Of a DNA stretch of 64,000 nucleotides, positions 1-9,100 are shown one piece after another. The stretch is from CAVPKN01 sp964588495 (lineage in GTDB: Bacteria; Chlamydiota; Chlamydiia; Chlamydiales; JAAKFR01). The notes beneath the pieces were generated by a model. The model was not told the DNA's origin and did not search any database. It worked only from the letters and a program-made list of their open reading frames with translations. Where the stretch lies: the NCBI GenBank assembly GCA_964588495.1, contig CAZPPS010000011.1:7460-71459 (forward strand), in the 5' to 3' direction. Within the stretch, counting starts at the first letter, position 1, and every line of letters starts with the position of its first letter. Position numbers and translations under genes: made by a program.

Positions 1-195
1 GACACTATCAGGAGTCGTAAATTTTTTATGGGCGGAAAGCTATTTTTTTTCCACACAGAGGTGGCTGCTATATTTGAAGGGACGCCCCCTAATGTGAGCT
101 CCTTGACTCAACCTGGTGTTGTTCATGTAGATGTGAAGTACTACCCAAAAACAGTATCAACGGGTCTCATCCACGTGTGGGATTTTCTTAAATAA
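1..195 (+). CDS. C-terminal end of an unidentified protein (5' end outside window)
   Basis: The first frame is open from base 1 to a TAA at 193-195 and gives 64 residues ending in HVWDFLK. The piece contains FFFHTEVAAIFEG and VHVDVKYYPKTVS, which look like beta-strand-rich sequence. I do not recognise the family. It is the only plus-strand reading frame open across this end, and the next gene lies on the opposite strand and ends 30 bp away, so a convergent gene end is reasonable. Confidence 0.5.
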   Translation, partial: DTIRSRKFFMGGKLFFFHTEVAAIFEGTPPNVSSLTQPGVVHVDVKYYPKTVSTGLIHVWDFLK

Positions 196-224
196 CTCAG
201 GTTAAATAACGTGCAAGCATGGCG

Positions 225-2075
225 CTAATCTTTGACCCAGTTCAAGATTGCGCGAACTTTATATTCAGGGGCGCTGATTAAATACATCGTCTCTTTTGCT
301 TCACTCAATTTGCCTTCTGCTTTCTCCCTTTCAAAAACAGCTAAATAGGCCGCAGATTGATATTCTCTGTTCTGGATTACACCAGCTCTTTGTTTTGCTT
401 GCTTCAGATCAAAGTGTACTTCAGTACATACTATGCGACTCAAGGCCCAATCTTCGTTGTTTAGAGGCATATTTTCCATCCATCTTATTGCCATTGACAA
501 TGTTTCTTCTGCTTGATCCTTATTAATCGATAATTCCGCCAGAGCAATTGCTAAAATCTCCTCCATGTTGCGTACTCTTGTTTTTGCATCTTCTAGCGTT
601 AGTATTGCTTGGTTCAGATCAATTGACTTTTCTAGTTCTGCAATTGCTACTAAGTCTTTAATTGATACTGACTTGTCGACTTGATGAATACTCGCAGGAT
701 AAATTCCTTTTTTTGCTTGTTTTATAGTTTCCTTGGCTTGATCCAATTGACCTTTTTCAATTTCGGATTTAGCAAGTTTAATTAACATTTGATTGTAGCA
801 CAATCTGAATTGTTTTGATGTTTCTTCGCTATTAATTAAATTTCTAGCTGCCTTGCAAGTAAGCTTGCCCTTATCTTGTTCTGGGTAAGAACTCATCTCA
901 ATGAACGCAATCTCTAAAAGCAACGGAATACGCTCTGCAACATCTAGTTTTGCGATGTTGAGCTTTAGCATGTTTATGTAAGCATCGTTTGTTGCAAAAC
1001 CTTGCTCAATCCTTACCTTATGAACTTCTATCAGGGCTTGTAGCTTGGTCTTGAGATCCTGTATTCTTTGCGCAGTCTTATCTGCCATTATAAAATTACC
1101 AACATTTTTGCTAGCTAGCTCAGCTCTAACAATGTCCAGCAGAGCAAGGTCTTGTGCTCCACCAATATTATTTATGTCTTGCGCCAGTTCTTTTGCGTAC
1201 TCTAAATCCAACTGTGCAGCCGAAGCACAGATTTCCTTATGACAACTAGCTGCTGCACAGATCATTTTATAAGAGCCATTCGAATGGCTGGCAACGCTCA
1301 TTTTTTTAGCGACTAATTTAGCTTGTTCACAATGAAACGTTTTTAACAAGCCACGATCAAAGGCACTTTTCCATAAACGAGATACTTTATAACAATTTAC
1401 CAACTGTGCCGCAGGCAACAATTTTAGAATTGCGGTGATTATCTCTTTTGGGAAATCAGAGAGGATTATCGCCAGAGGGCTAGAATCAGATTTTTTAGGC
1501 AAGCTTTTACAATCTTCATTTTGTGCAGTAGAAGCGCAGATCTGTTTAGAATGATTCGAACCACTTGAAGTGGCAATGGATTGAGCAACTGCTTCTTCTT
1601 TTCCATTAAATACTTGTCTAAATATCCAACGGTTATTAATAAGATAATTTCTTGATGTATAGGATGCGTAATTACCTTGTAAGGTGGAGCAAAATTGAAA
1701 AAAAACCGTGGCTATCTCATTGGCCGAACCAAAAATGGTAACTAGACTAGAACTAGAATTTTCAGGCGGTTTTTCGGGGCGGACGATTATTATCTCATTT
1801 TCTGCACGCTGGCTCTCGGGCTCTTCATTTTTTGCCGGATTACAACATGTATGAATCCGGTAAGCAATGTAAGCAAGGCTCGAACCCCCGGTCAGAGAAA
1901 CCACAGTCCAGCCTATCCATTGATAAGCATGTGGAACGCATAATAAATTAGCTGCTATAAGGCCTGCGCATACAAGAAGTGTTCCTAAAACAAAAAGCGT
2001 TATTTTGCACTCTGCAGAGCCTATATGGGTTTTAAACCCTGGAAATAGGTTTTGTGAGCCAATTGATTCAGTCAT
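225..2075 (-). CDS. Inc-like membrane F-box protein with helical repeats
   Basis: The start is taken at MTESIGSQ because it sits directly before the hydrophobic part; the frame stays open 22 codons further upstream (to 2141), and neither start has a clear ribosome binding site. Near the N-terminus are two adjacent hydrophobic segments (ITLFVLGTLLVCAGLIAANL and WIGWTVVSLTGGSSLAYIAY) separated by only about ten residues. This is the bilobed layout of chlamydial inclusion membrane (Inc) proteins. An F-box-like stretch follows at roughly residues 205-255 (FPKEIITAILKLLPAAQLVN...VSRLWKSAF). The rest is helical and TPR/Sel1-like (EKGQLDQAKETIKQAKKG, LSEAKETMYLIS). Known F-box proteins bind Skp1 of host SCF ubiquitin ligases, so an effector placed in the vacuole membrane is a reasonable inference. 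I am fairly sure of the F-box and topology, not of the role. Confidence 0.65.
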   Translation of the reverse strand: MTESIGSQNLFPGFKTHIGSAECKITLFVLGTLLVCAGLIAANLLCVPHAYQWIGWTVVSLTGGSSLAYIAYRIHTCCNPAKNEEPESQRAENEIIIVRPEKPPENSSSSLVTIFGSANEIATVFFQFCSTLQGNYASYTSRNYLINNRWIFRQVFNGKEEAVAQSIATSSGSNHSKQICASTAQNEDCKSLPKKSDSSPLAIILSDFPKEIITAILKLLPAAQLVNCYKVSRLWKSAFDRGLLKTFHCEQAKLVAKKMSVASHSNGSYKMICAAASCHKEICASAAQLDLEYAKELAQDINNIGGAQDLALLDIVRAELASKNVGNFIMADKTAQRIQDLKTKLQALIEVHKVRIEQGFATNDAYINMLKLNIAKLDVAERIPLLLEIAFIEMSSYPEQDKGKLTCKAARNLINSEETSKQFRLCYNQMLIKLAKSEIEKGQLDQAKETIKQAKKGIYPASIHQVDKSVSIKDLVAIAELEKSIDLNQAILTLEDAKTRVRNMEEILAIALAELSINKDQAEETLSMAIRWMENMPLNNEDWALSRIVCTEVHFDLKQAKQRAGVIQNREYQSAAYLAVFEREKAEGKLSEAKETMYLISAPEYKVRAILNWVKD

Positions 2076-2249
2076 TTTTTTACTAAAATTAATTAAATTA
2101 GATAAAATTATACTATATAAGGAATTATTTGTCAATAACATTGCATAATAATTTATTCAATTCTTGCTGAGAAGCAATCAAATTCACACGTTTTTCATTG
2201 ACATTTAAAGGTTTTAATTGATAAAATGTTTGCCGTAAATGAGGTTATT

Positions 2250-3458
2250 ATGAGCTTTAATAAGATTAATGGGACAACTAATCCGATCGTCAAGCAGAAG
2301 ATTATTGAAGAGCAGCCCATTGAGGCTGAAGAGCTAACGACGCTTGCTAGCACCACGCTGGAAGCTTCTGCGTGCCAAAGTTTGGAAGTAGTCTCTTTGT
2401 CCCCCGAACTTGTGGCCCGTATCATTTCCTTTGCAGATCCCTCTAAATTTTTGATTTTCAAGTTAGTTTGCAGTGACTGGAATTTCGAAGTTGTACGAAG
2501 AGAGTTACCAGAATTTACAGAAAGAGAATTTCTACTTATAGAAAGATTTTTTTATTTGCTCATAAAAAAAGGAATTGAATCTGGTCAAATAGAAAATGAA
2601 AATATAGAAGAAACCAATCTTACGCTTGCTACAGGATTAGATGACTTAAAAAAACAATTGCGTTCTGTAAAAACTATTAAAGATGCAGAGAATTTAATTA
2701 AAAAATTTGTTTTGACTATGCTGCAAAATGCTCTGCAAGGTGGATTGGAAGATATTGCCATGTTGGAAAATTTGCATTCACTTGCCAAGGAACAAAATTT
2801 GTCTGATTATGTGCAAGTATTGTTTCTTGAAAAGATCATAGACGGCAGTTTAAAAAGACATAAAGATCTTGCTTATGATGGTGAAAAGGTAAGGAATATT
2901 ATGTTAATTATGAAATTCTTTCCTGATGTTGCGAAATGCGGTGAACTTTGCCTGGCAAGAGAATTTTTTGATAAGTTTGTGGGCATGCGTTTTCAATCGC
3001 TACAACTTGGTGTTCTTTGCGCACCTATTTATAAAAAAATTCTGACGATAAAAAATTTAGACGATGCCCATAAGCAGATGGCAGAATTTTATAAGTATTT
3101 TAATGATAGTAAGATTGGTTTCTCCTTCTCCCATAATGACTGGTCTGTACTCTTTTGGAAATCTATAAAGGCAGGTCACATTGCAAAAGCATTGGAATAT
3201 GTGGATAGTTTGCCATCAAAGTCAAAGAGAGGCGTTTTTTTTACGCTAGAGGTTTTATTAAGGGAGTTCAAGGGACAAGAAACATTTAAATTTTTGCGTT
3301 ACGAATCTCGAGAGATCAAAATCGAAGAAATTTCTAAAGCACAACTTGAATCAGCCAAAGGGCAACTTTTGGCGTGGTTAGACAAAAATCAACCTTGGTA
3401 CGATGAAGGTCAACCCGATTGTTTGCAGAGTCGTTACCGGAAAGACCTTCATACATGA
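2250..3458 (+). CDS. F-box-like protein
   Basis: The start is placed at the ATG at 2250 (MSFNKINGTT) because GAGG lies just upstream; an ATG eight codons earlier has no such site. An F-box-like motif lies at about residues 50-85 (VVSLSPELVARIISFADPSK, then FKLVCSDWNFEVV). The remainder, about 300 residues, is predicted helical with no motif I recognise. It resembles the 511-residue protein at 53207-54742: both have an F-box, a long helical middle, and a C-terminal stretch ending in a Trp-containing helix (LLAWLDKNQPW against LIWINQCPRP). I infer that these are paralogous effector candidates. It is divergent from the Inc-like F-box gene to its left. Confidence 0.65.
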   Translation: MSFNKINGTTNPIVKQKIIEEQPIEAEELTTLASTTLEASACQSLEVVSLSPELVARIISFADPSKFLIFKLVCSDWNFEVVRRELPEFTEREFLLIERFFYLLIKKGIESGQIENENIEETNLTLATGLDDLKKQLRSVKTIKDAENLIKKFVLTMLQNALQGGLEDIAMLENLHSLAKEQNLSDYVQVLFLEKIIDGSLKRHKDLAYDGEKVRNIMLIMKFFPDVAKCGELCLAREFFDKFVGMRFQSLQLGVLCAPIYKKILTIKNLDDAHKQMAEFYKYFNDSKIGFSFSHNDWSVLFWKSIKAGHIAKALEYVDSLPSKSKRGVFFTLEVLLREFKGQETFKFLRYESREIKIEEISKAQLESAKGQLLAWLDKNQPWYDEGQPDCLQSRYRKDLHT

Positions 3459-3725
3459 GAGGCAAGAAATGGGATTTTATAGTTCCACAATTTGACTGTC
3501 ATGTCGAGAGATGCAGTGGCAAGGGTTCCGTATGAAAGCTGCTTTAGAGAGGTAAGGGCTTTTGTATGACCCTGTAGAGTCCGCAGACAGATGCCTGTCC
3601 TGGGCTCCCAAATCTAGAGGGTGCCATCATTAGAGGCGGAGCCTAGCGTGCCGTCGGAAAGTTCCTCGAGAGACCCAATGTAGTGTGTATGCCCCTCAAG
3701 AGTGAGGAGGCACGGCTCGGCTTCA
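3449..3725 (-). pseudogene. WD40-repeat gene fragment with internal stop
   Basis: Read on the minus strand, one frame gives about two WD40 repeats: LLTLEGHTHYIGSLEELSDG, GTLGSASNDGTL-stop-IWEPRT, GICLRTLQGHTKALTSLKQL and GTLATASLDMTVKLWNYK, ending at a TGA over 3449-3451. The GH...D...W/IW pattern is clear. An amber codon stands where a residue of the first D-x-x-(V/L)-x-(I/L)-W strand should be, and no start or F-box precedes the piece. It is probably the 3' end of an F-box/WD40 gene. It overlaps the last bases of the convergent F-box gene. Confidence 0.7.
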
Positions 3726-4144
3726 AAAACAAGCGGATGCAGCAGGGGTTGTTGCACAAAATGTAGCACAACATGCAAAAGCCGTTGCCAGCAATCAGGG
3801 AGATCCTGTTGCCAAAAAGGTGCATGAAGAGCATCTCAATCTGGCAAAAAAAGCTTAAGAGAGAGCTCAAGAACAAGTCCACTCTCTTAAAGAAAAACTG
3901 GTTCTTAGAGCACGTTCTTGCTGAGCACGCTGTAAAAAATGCGGTAGATCATGTGGCTGAACTGAAAGATAGCAAGCTCGATGCTGTTCCAGAAAAAATT
4001 CATGAAGCGGACGTTTGGGTTGCCCAAAAAGCGCAAATCAAAGCTGAGCAAAGAGCTCTTAAGCTCAAAGGCAAAGCTGCGGAAGTTGAGCCGCGAGTCA
4101 AAATCGCTAAGCAGCACACTAAAGCAATCGAGCAACATGCTTAG
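3724..4144 (+). pseudogene. decayed Ala/Lys-rich helical protein
   Basis: The plus strand carries an alanine- and lysine-rich helical reading frame (QADAAGVVAQNVAQHAKAVA, then EEHLNLAKKA) that hits TAA at 3856-3858. It continues in the same frame to about 3925 and then resumes in another frame (AVKNAVDHVAEL ... RVKIAKQHTKAIEQHA) to a stop at 4142-4144. The composition is the same on both sides of the break, so I read this as one gene broken by a stop and a frameshift. The short frame from an ATG at 3773 is then not a real gene. The family is unknown; it resembles coiled-coil or histone-like Ala/Lys-rich proteins. Confidence 0.5.
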
Positions 4145-4192
4145 ATCAGGCACAATGACGAGAGGTTGCCAAATCTGGAGGCCCTCCATTTT

Positions 4193-6025
4193 TTATAAAA
4201 GATCATAGAAAAGATCGTCCCCAGAACTAGTAAACGTTGCGTTTGTTTCGCGGGAATTTTCATCTCTTTTCCTAAAATAGTGTAGACTGCCTCCGCTATC
4301 TGAGCTCCTCAAAAAATTTCTGTCGTCTGAGTTCATCAACAAGTTTCTTTCGCCCGGGTTTTCCTCTTTTTTCTTAAAGTATCTCCACACAAAAAAGATA
4401 CCGAAGGCAATGAGAAAAATGATCCCAATACATAAGCCAGCAATTAAGCCCGGTTGTCCTCCCGGAGTGGGCGTAAGCGTTGGGGCATTAGAGGGTTGAA
4501 GTATTGAGTGACTGGGCTTTGGAGTGGGTTTATTTGTAAGTTCTTGAGTTGGACTTTCACTTGGGGCAAGTGTGGGAGTTTTGGAAGGCTTAAGGGTTGG
4601 AGCGTTGCTAGGTTTAAGAGTTGGACTTTCACTTGGGGCAAGTGTGGGAGTTTTGGAAGACTCATGGGTTGGAGCATGGCTTGGTTCTGAAGTAGGATTC
4701 TCAGTAGGACTCTCGCTTGGTGCCAGTGTTGGTGTCTGGGAGGGCTCAAAAGTGGGAGCTTTGCTTGGTTCTAAAGTTGGATGATCCGTTGGACTCTTGC
4801 TTGGTGCAAATGTCGGAGCATTAGATGGTTCATGGGTTGGAGCGTTGCTAGGTTTAAGAGTTGGACCGTTTGTTGGAGTCTCGCTGGGGGCATTTGTGGG
4901 CTTTTTGTCTGGGATAGTCACGACTCCCTGGAGCACGCCTCGCGTGCTGTCTAAGACGATTGTACTAACAACTGTATGATTGCTAGTTTCTATGACGCTC
5001 ACCGTTTTGTCGATCGAGTTGATCACCAAGGCATAGAGGCCATCGTCCGTAAACGCAATGCCGGCAGGTCCATTACCCACGGGAACTGTCTTCAAGATCT
5101 TATTGTTTGCCCTTGAAACAACAACGATGTTGTTACCGCTTGTGACATAAATGGTTTTGTCATCCGGAGTAATCGCTACAAGGCTAGGGCTTGGAACTGA
5201 TTTTATAGTATCTGAGACAGTATCGTTCGAAGTTTTGATATGGCTGAGTGTGTTGTCGTTAAAGTTGGCTGCATAGACATCATGACCGTCTGCTGTCACG
5301 GCAATTCCTAAGGGTCCGCTCCCCACTCCAATTGTTTTCAAGACAGTGGAGTTTTTCATGGCAAAGTCGATCACTTGATTGTTAGGACATGTGATATACA
5401 GTCGCAGATTATCAGGAGTCAGCGCCATCCCTTTGGGAAGGCAGATGGGGACCGTTTTTGCGACGGTGTCGCTTGGAATGTCAATGATAGAAAGTTGTCC
5501 CTCGGCGCGCAATACCAAGGTTTTTGTTCCGTCAGAGGTCATAACGATGGCAATGGGGCTGCCTCCTACAGAGATCGTTGCAACAATTGAGTTGGTATGC
5601 GCATCAATTTTGCTGACAGTGCCGTCTTTATTCGCAGCATAGAGATAATTGCCATCGGGAGTGGTTGCAATGGCCGTAGGAGAGCTATTAATCGGAATAT
5701 CAGCCAAAACTTTTTTGCTCTCCACTTCGAATCCACAAACATCTCCTCTCTGGAATAGAGCCGATGCACGTGCTACATAGGATTTGGAAGCTGAAACAAC
5801 GGGAGGAATAGAGATGGTTTTTATGTATTCATGAATTGAACTTAGACAACTGCCAATTCCCTTGCACAAAGGTAATATGCAACGTTCTCCTAAAAAATAA
5901 CCAGGACTTTGAGGATCCACATTTCCGTAGGTTCTTTTGCGACAAGTAAATGTGGTAAATTCTCCGATAGATACTTGGTTGCATGAGTAAGAATCATAAT
6001 TAACTCTAGATAATTCCAAACTCAT
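4193..6025 (-). CDS. membrane-anchored YVTN beta-propeller protein with Pro/Thr-rich stalk
   Basis: The 610-residue protein has four parts. Residues 1-105 are Cys-containing and show no obvious signal peptide. Residues 105-375 hold about six YVTN/NHL-like blades (e.g. IATTPDGNYLYAANKDGTVS, GIAVTADGHDVYAANFNDNT). Residues 380-530 are a low-complexity stalk of four-residue units of the type xPSx-APT-xxPS. One transmembrane helix follows (GLIAGLCIGIIFLIAFGIFF) and then a basic, Ser-rich tail of about 50 residues. This looks like a surface or inclusion-membrane protein that holds a propeller away from the membrane. The stalk resembles Pro/Thr repeats common in stramenopile proteins and rarely seen in bacteria. 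The stalk DNA contains exact repeats. Confidence 0.75.
   Translation of the reverse strand: MSLELSRVNYDSYSCNQVSIGEFTTFTCRKRTYGNVDPQSPGYFLGERCILPLCKGIGSCLSSIHEYIKTISIPPVVSASKSYVARASALFQRGDVCGFEVESKKVLADIPINSSPTAIATTPDGNYLYAANKDGTVSKIDAHTNSIVATISVGGSPIAIVMTSDGTKTLVLRAEGQLSIIDIPSDTVAKTVPICLPKGMALTPDNLRLYITCPNNQVIDFAMKNSTVLKTIGVGSGPLGIAVTADGHDVYAANFNDNTLSHIKTSNDTVSDTIKSVPSPSLVAITPDDKTIYVTSGNNIVVVSRANNKILKTVPVGNGPAGIAFTDDGLYALVINSIDKTVSVIETSNHTVVSTIVLDSTRGVLQGVVTIPDKKPTNAPSETPTNGPTLKPSNAPTHEPSNAPTFAPSKSPTDHPTLEPSKAPTFEPSQTPTLAPSESPTENPTSEPSHAPTHESSKTPTLAPSESPTLKPSNAPTLKPSKTPTLAPSESPTQELTNKPTPKPSHSILQPSNAPTLTPTPGGQPGLIAGLCIGIIFLIAFGIFFVWRYFKKKEENPGERNLLMNSDDRNFLRSSDSGGSLHYFRKRDENSRETNATFTSSGDDLFYDLL
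4546..4866 (-). repeat. minisatellite-like repeats coding for the Pro/Thr stalk
   Basis: Exact copies within the stalk-coding DNA: a 42-bp unit at 4546-4587 and 4618-4659, and a 33-bp unit at 4594-4626 and 4834-4866. Imperfect 12-bp-based copies fill the remainder. Such identity at DNA level implies recent slippage or unequal recombination, so stalk length probably varies between strains. Confidence 0.8.
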
Positions 6026-6147
6026 AGGTTGCCTTCGATGCCTCTTTTTTTTACCCGTTAGTATACGAGGAGGCGCGTTAATAATCTTTACTTTTTCTTT
6101 GAAAAAGCGCTACGCTACGTATCTTTTATTTTAACCTTTAGGGAAAA

Positions 6148-9100
6148 ATGCTTAACGTTACACGCACTTTATACTCTTACAAGATTAATCTGAAAAATAG
6201 CTCTGAAGAGGATGCCCGAAAAACGGTGACCTCTCTCAAAACAGCTTTTGCGGAAAATACGTTTGGGTACGCCCAAATTGTCTGCAAACAATCAAAAGAG
6301 TATAGGCCTAAATGGAAAGTGTTGGTGTGGACAACACAACCCTTGGATAAGAGTCAATGCGCAGCGAAACTTAAAGATCCATCGAAAGTGGAGTGCAAGC
6401 CAAAGCTTGAAATAGATCCCCTTGAGAAGGCTTTTATAGTCCTCATTGAGTCTATCAGAAAAAGTCCCGATCAGCTTACCGATCCCGATAGGTTCCTGCG
6501 TAGACTCAATAAGATCATTATTCAACTCTATCAGGCAGATAACTGGCCATTAAAAGACACAACGAGCGCCGATGTCCAAAATGAATTAGTGCAATTTGTT
6601 GAATGCATCAACCAAGGACAACTCTCAAAATCGAATGAGAAACAGTATACAAACTACGTCACCGCCTTTTTCAAACAGCTCTATTTGCATAACGCCCTTA
6701 TCTCCCCTTTAAGCTCAAAAATCATCACAAGCGGAGAGAAATTTCACCCTCAAGGGGCAAAGCTCTATGAAAAAATCAATAACCTGACCGATATAGGCGT
6801 TGAACTCATTTTGGACGAGAAATCGACAGCTGATGAGATCTTGGCCTTTAGCCGTGCCTTTGCTTTTTATGCCTATGCCGATGTGGCAGATTTACGTGTG
6901 GCCCAAAAACTCCAAAAAGTCGGACAAAAGGGGGGCCAGCTTCTCGTCCCAAATGTTGTTCAAGAGCCAAAACAATTCGAACAAAGAATCGCCCGGCTTG
7001 CCTTGCTTTTATCGGATCATGACCTGAAACACAATTCCGATCGGTTACTGAGATTTACTCTCGATCTGATGCAATTAATGGTTGATCATTTTACAAATAA
7101 AGTCCCTTTGCGTGACAAATCGATTGTTTCCCTTGTTTCTTGCTTCCAGATTTTAGTGCGTGACAATTTATGGATTGAATACATGGAATCTTCTAAAAGA
7201 CACGATTCCAAAATTCCTGAGCTGGCAGCGCAGCTCTTATCTGAACCAAAAACGTGGCAAGCGGCAGCCGATTTGATTGTATTTTTAGGCAACCGGGAGT
7301 TTTTTAATGCGGTGGTGGCTAGCAAGCTCTTCCCTAACTGCTCTTTAGATGAAAAACAGCTCAATTACCTCTTTCTCAATCTCAATCAAAAACTGAAAAA
7401 AGATGGTTTCAAAAGCATCACGAAAAAGATCTATTTGGATTTTCTAGATACGCTCGTAAAGGGTAACAAATTACATTTTCTTAAGAGCTATGTCGCTGTC
7501 GATAAACCCGATTATTTTCTCAAAAGTTATGCAAGCAACCAGGACCAGCTTAATGCGATGATAGGTGAGCTTCTTGAGGATCTGCGAGTTAACCTGGTAG
7601 GCCTTGATTTCAGTTTCATGCAAGATGTCTCCCTGTCATTGGAAATATTTTTCAGCAATCCTGCCTACCGTATCTTGCGCAATCAAGAACTCTCCTGGGA
7701 TCAACAAATTGGACATGTGGTGGTTAAGCTTTTTACAAGATTTGGGGCAAATCCGGTAAAGGATCTTGACATGCTCTATCGTATGATCCAACCCTTTTTG
7801 AAAGATTTGCACGATAGCTACCAACCCTTCAGCAAAATAGCCCTCAGCAAAATCGGAGAATTTGCCCATTCCAATGTCGACGCTGATGGAGATTTTGTGG
7901 AAATCTCCCATTGGTTGAAAGAGGTTCAAGTGATCTACAACACTTTGAAAATCTCCGCATTGCGCTGCATGCCTCTTCAGTGGCAACAAATAAAAAACAA
8001 CGGCTCAGAAAGTCTTATGAACAGACTATGTCTTCATGAAAACACTCTTTATCAGTTTACTTTCAAAGACGACGGGCTTGTTTTATCTTCATTGAGCGGT
8101 GATAGCTCTCGGTCTGTCAACACAAACGCTTCTTTTGTTGTCTCGGGCATTTTAGGAACCATTGAAGAAAATCTAAAAAACAACCTTCAACGTGTAGCAG
8201 ACATCAATGCTTTCAGCTTTTTCATCGAATCCTGGCTTTTTTATAACGCCGGTAAGGAAACTCTGAGCGATGTTACAAAACTTGTCGATATGATTTTTGT
8301 TAAAATGCAAGAAACGAAAGATTCGGTTTCTTTTGAACAAAGAACCCGAATCCTTGCAGAATTATTAAATGGTATCTCCGCTCATTGTAAAGAGCTCATT
8401 TCTCCTAGCGCAGAGCAGCTCAAAAAAGCCAGCAGCGCCTCACTTCAACAAAACCTGAAAGAGCAGTTGCCATTGGTAAAAGTCCCTGATTTTACTCCCG
8501 AAGAGGTGAATGAATATCCAAAGCTGATAGCAAGCAATTCAGTCGATGACAGATTGAAAGCGCGTAAGATTTTAATTTTTGCTGAAGTCCGTTCCATCAT
8601 TGCTAAAAGTTCTTTAGAACTTTTGGCGGGAGTTATCAAGGACATAGAGTCTGTCATGCAACGTAAAGACGATGAGCTTGCCTATTCAAAACAAGAGTTT
8701 GTGGATGGGTTTTGGAAATCCTCAAGGAATACTAGTAATTTGCACACATCGGAACAACCTAAGCTATTTAACGACAAGTCTAACAATCTTTTAATGATTA
8801 AAGAAGAAACGATGCAAAATTATGGGGAATATTTGCAAAAACAAGTCCCCCCCATCAATTTTATTCTACCGAATCAGGCAATTGCCATGAGTCTTTGCAC
8901 AGGCGAGTTCTTCCAAAACGCAAGTCTTTTATTGAAAATGGGAACGGGTCAGGGAAAAAGTCTTGTCATCGCCATGTCAGCGCTCCATGAGGCAAAAAAG
9001 ATCGCAAATAATCCGCATGGGAGAGTTTTTGTTTTCACCAGCTACGATCACCTTGCAGTCAGAGACCATGCGCTGGCTAAACAGTTCTTTGAAAAAGACA

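Noticed and set aside
3773..4144. Open frame of 123 codons as an intact gene
   Set aside because: Composition and reading continue from another frame upstream across a stop and frameshift, and no ribosome binding site precedes the ATG. It is treated as a pseudogene.
4546..4866. CRISPR-like array
   Set aside because: Repeats are in frame with the propeller gene, of unequal spacing and encode the Pro/Thr stalk; there are no unique spacers or cas genes.
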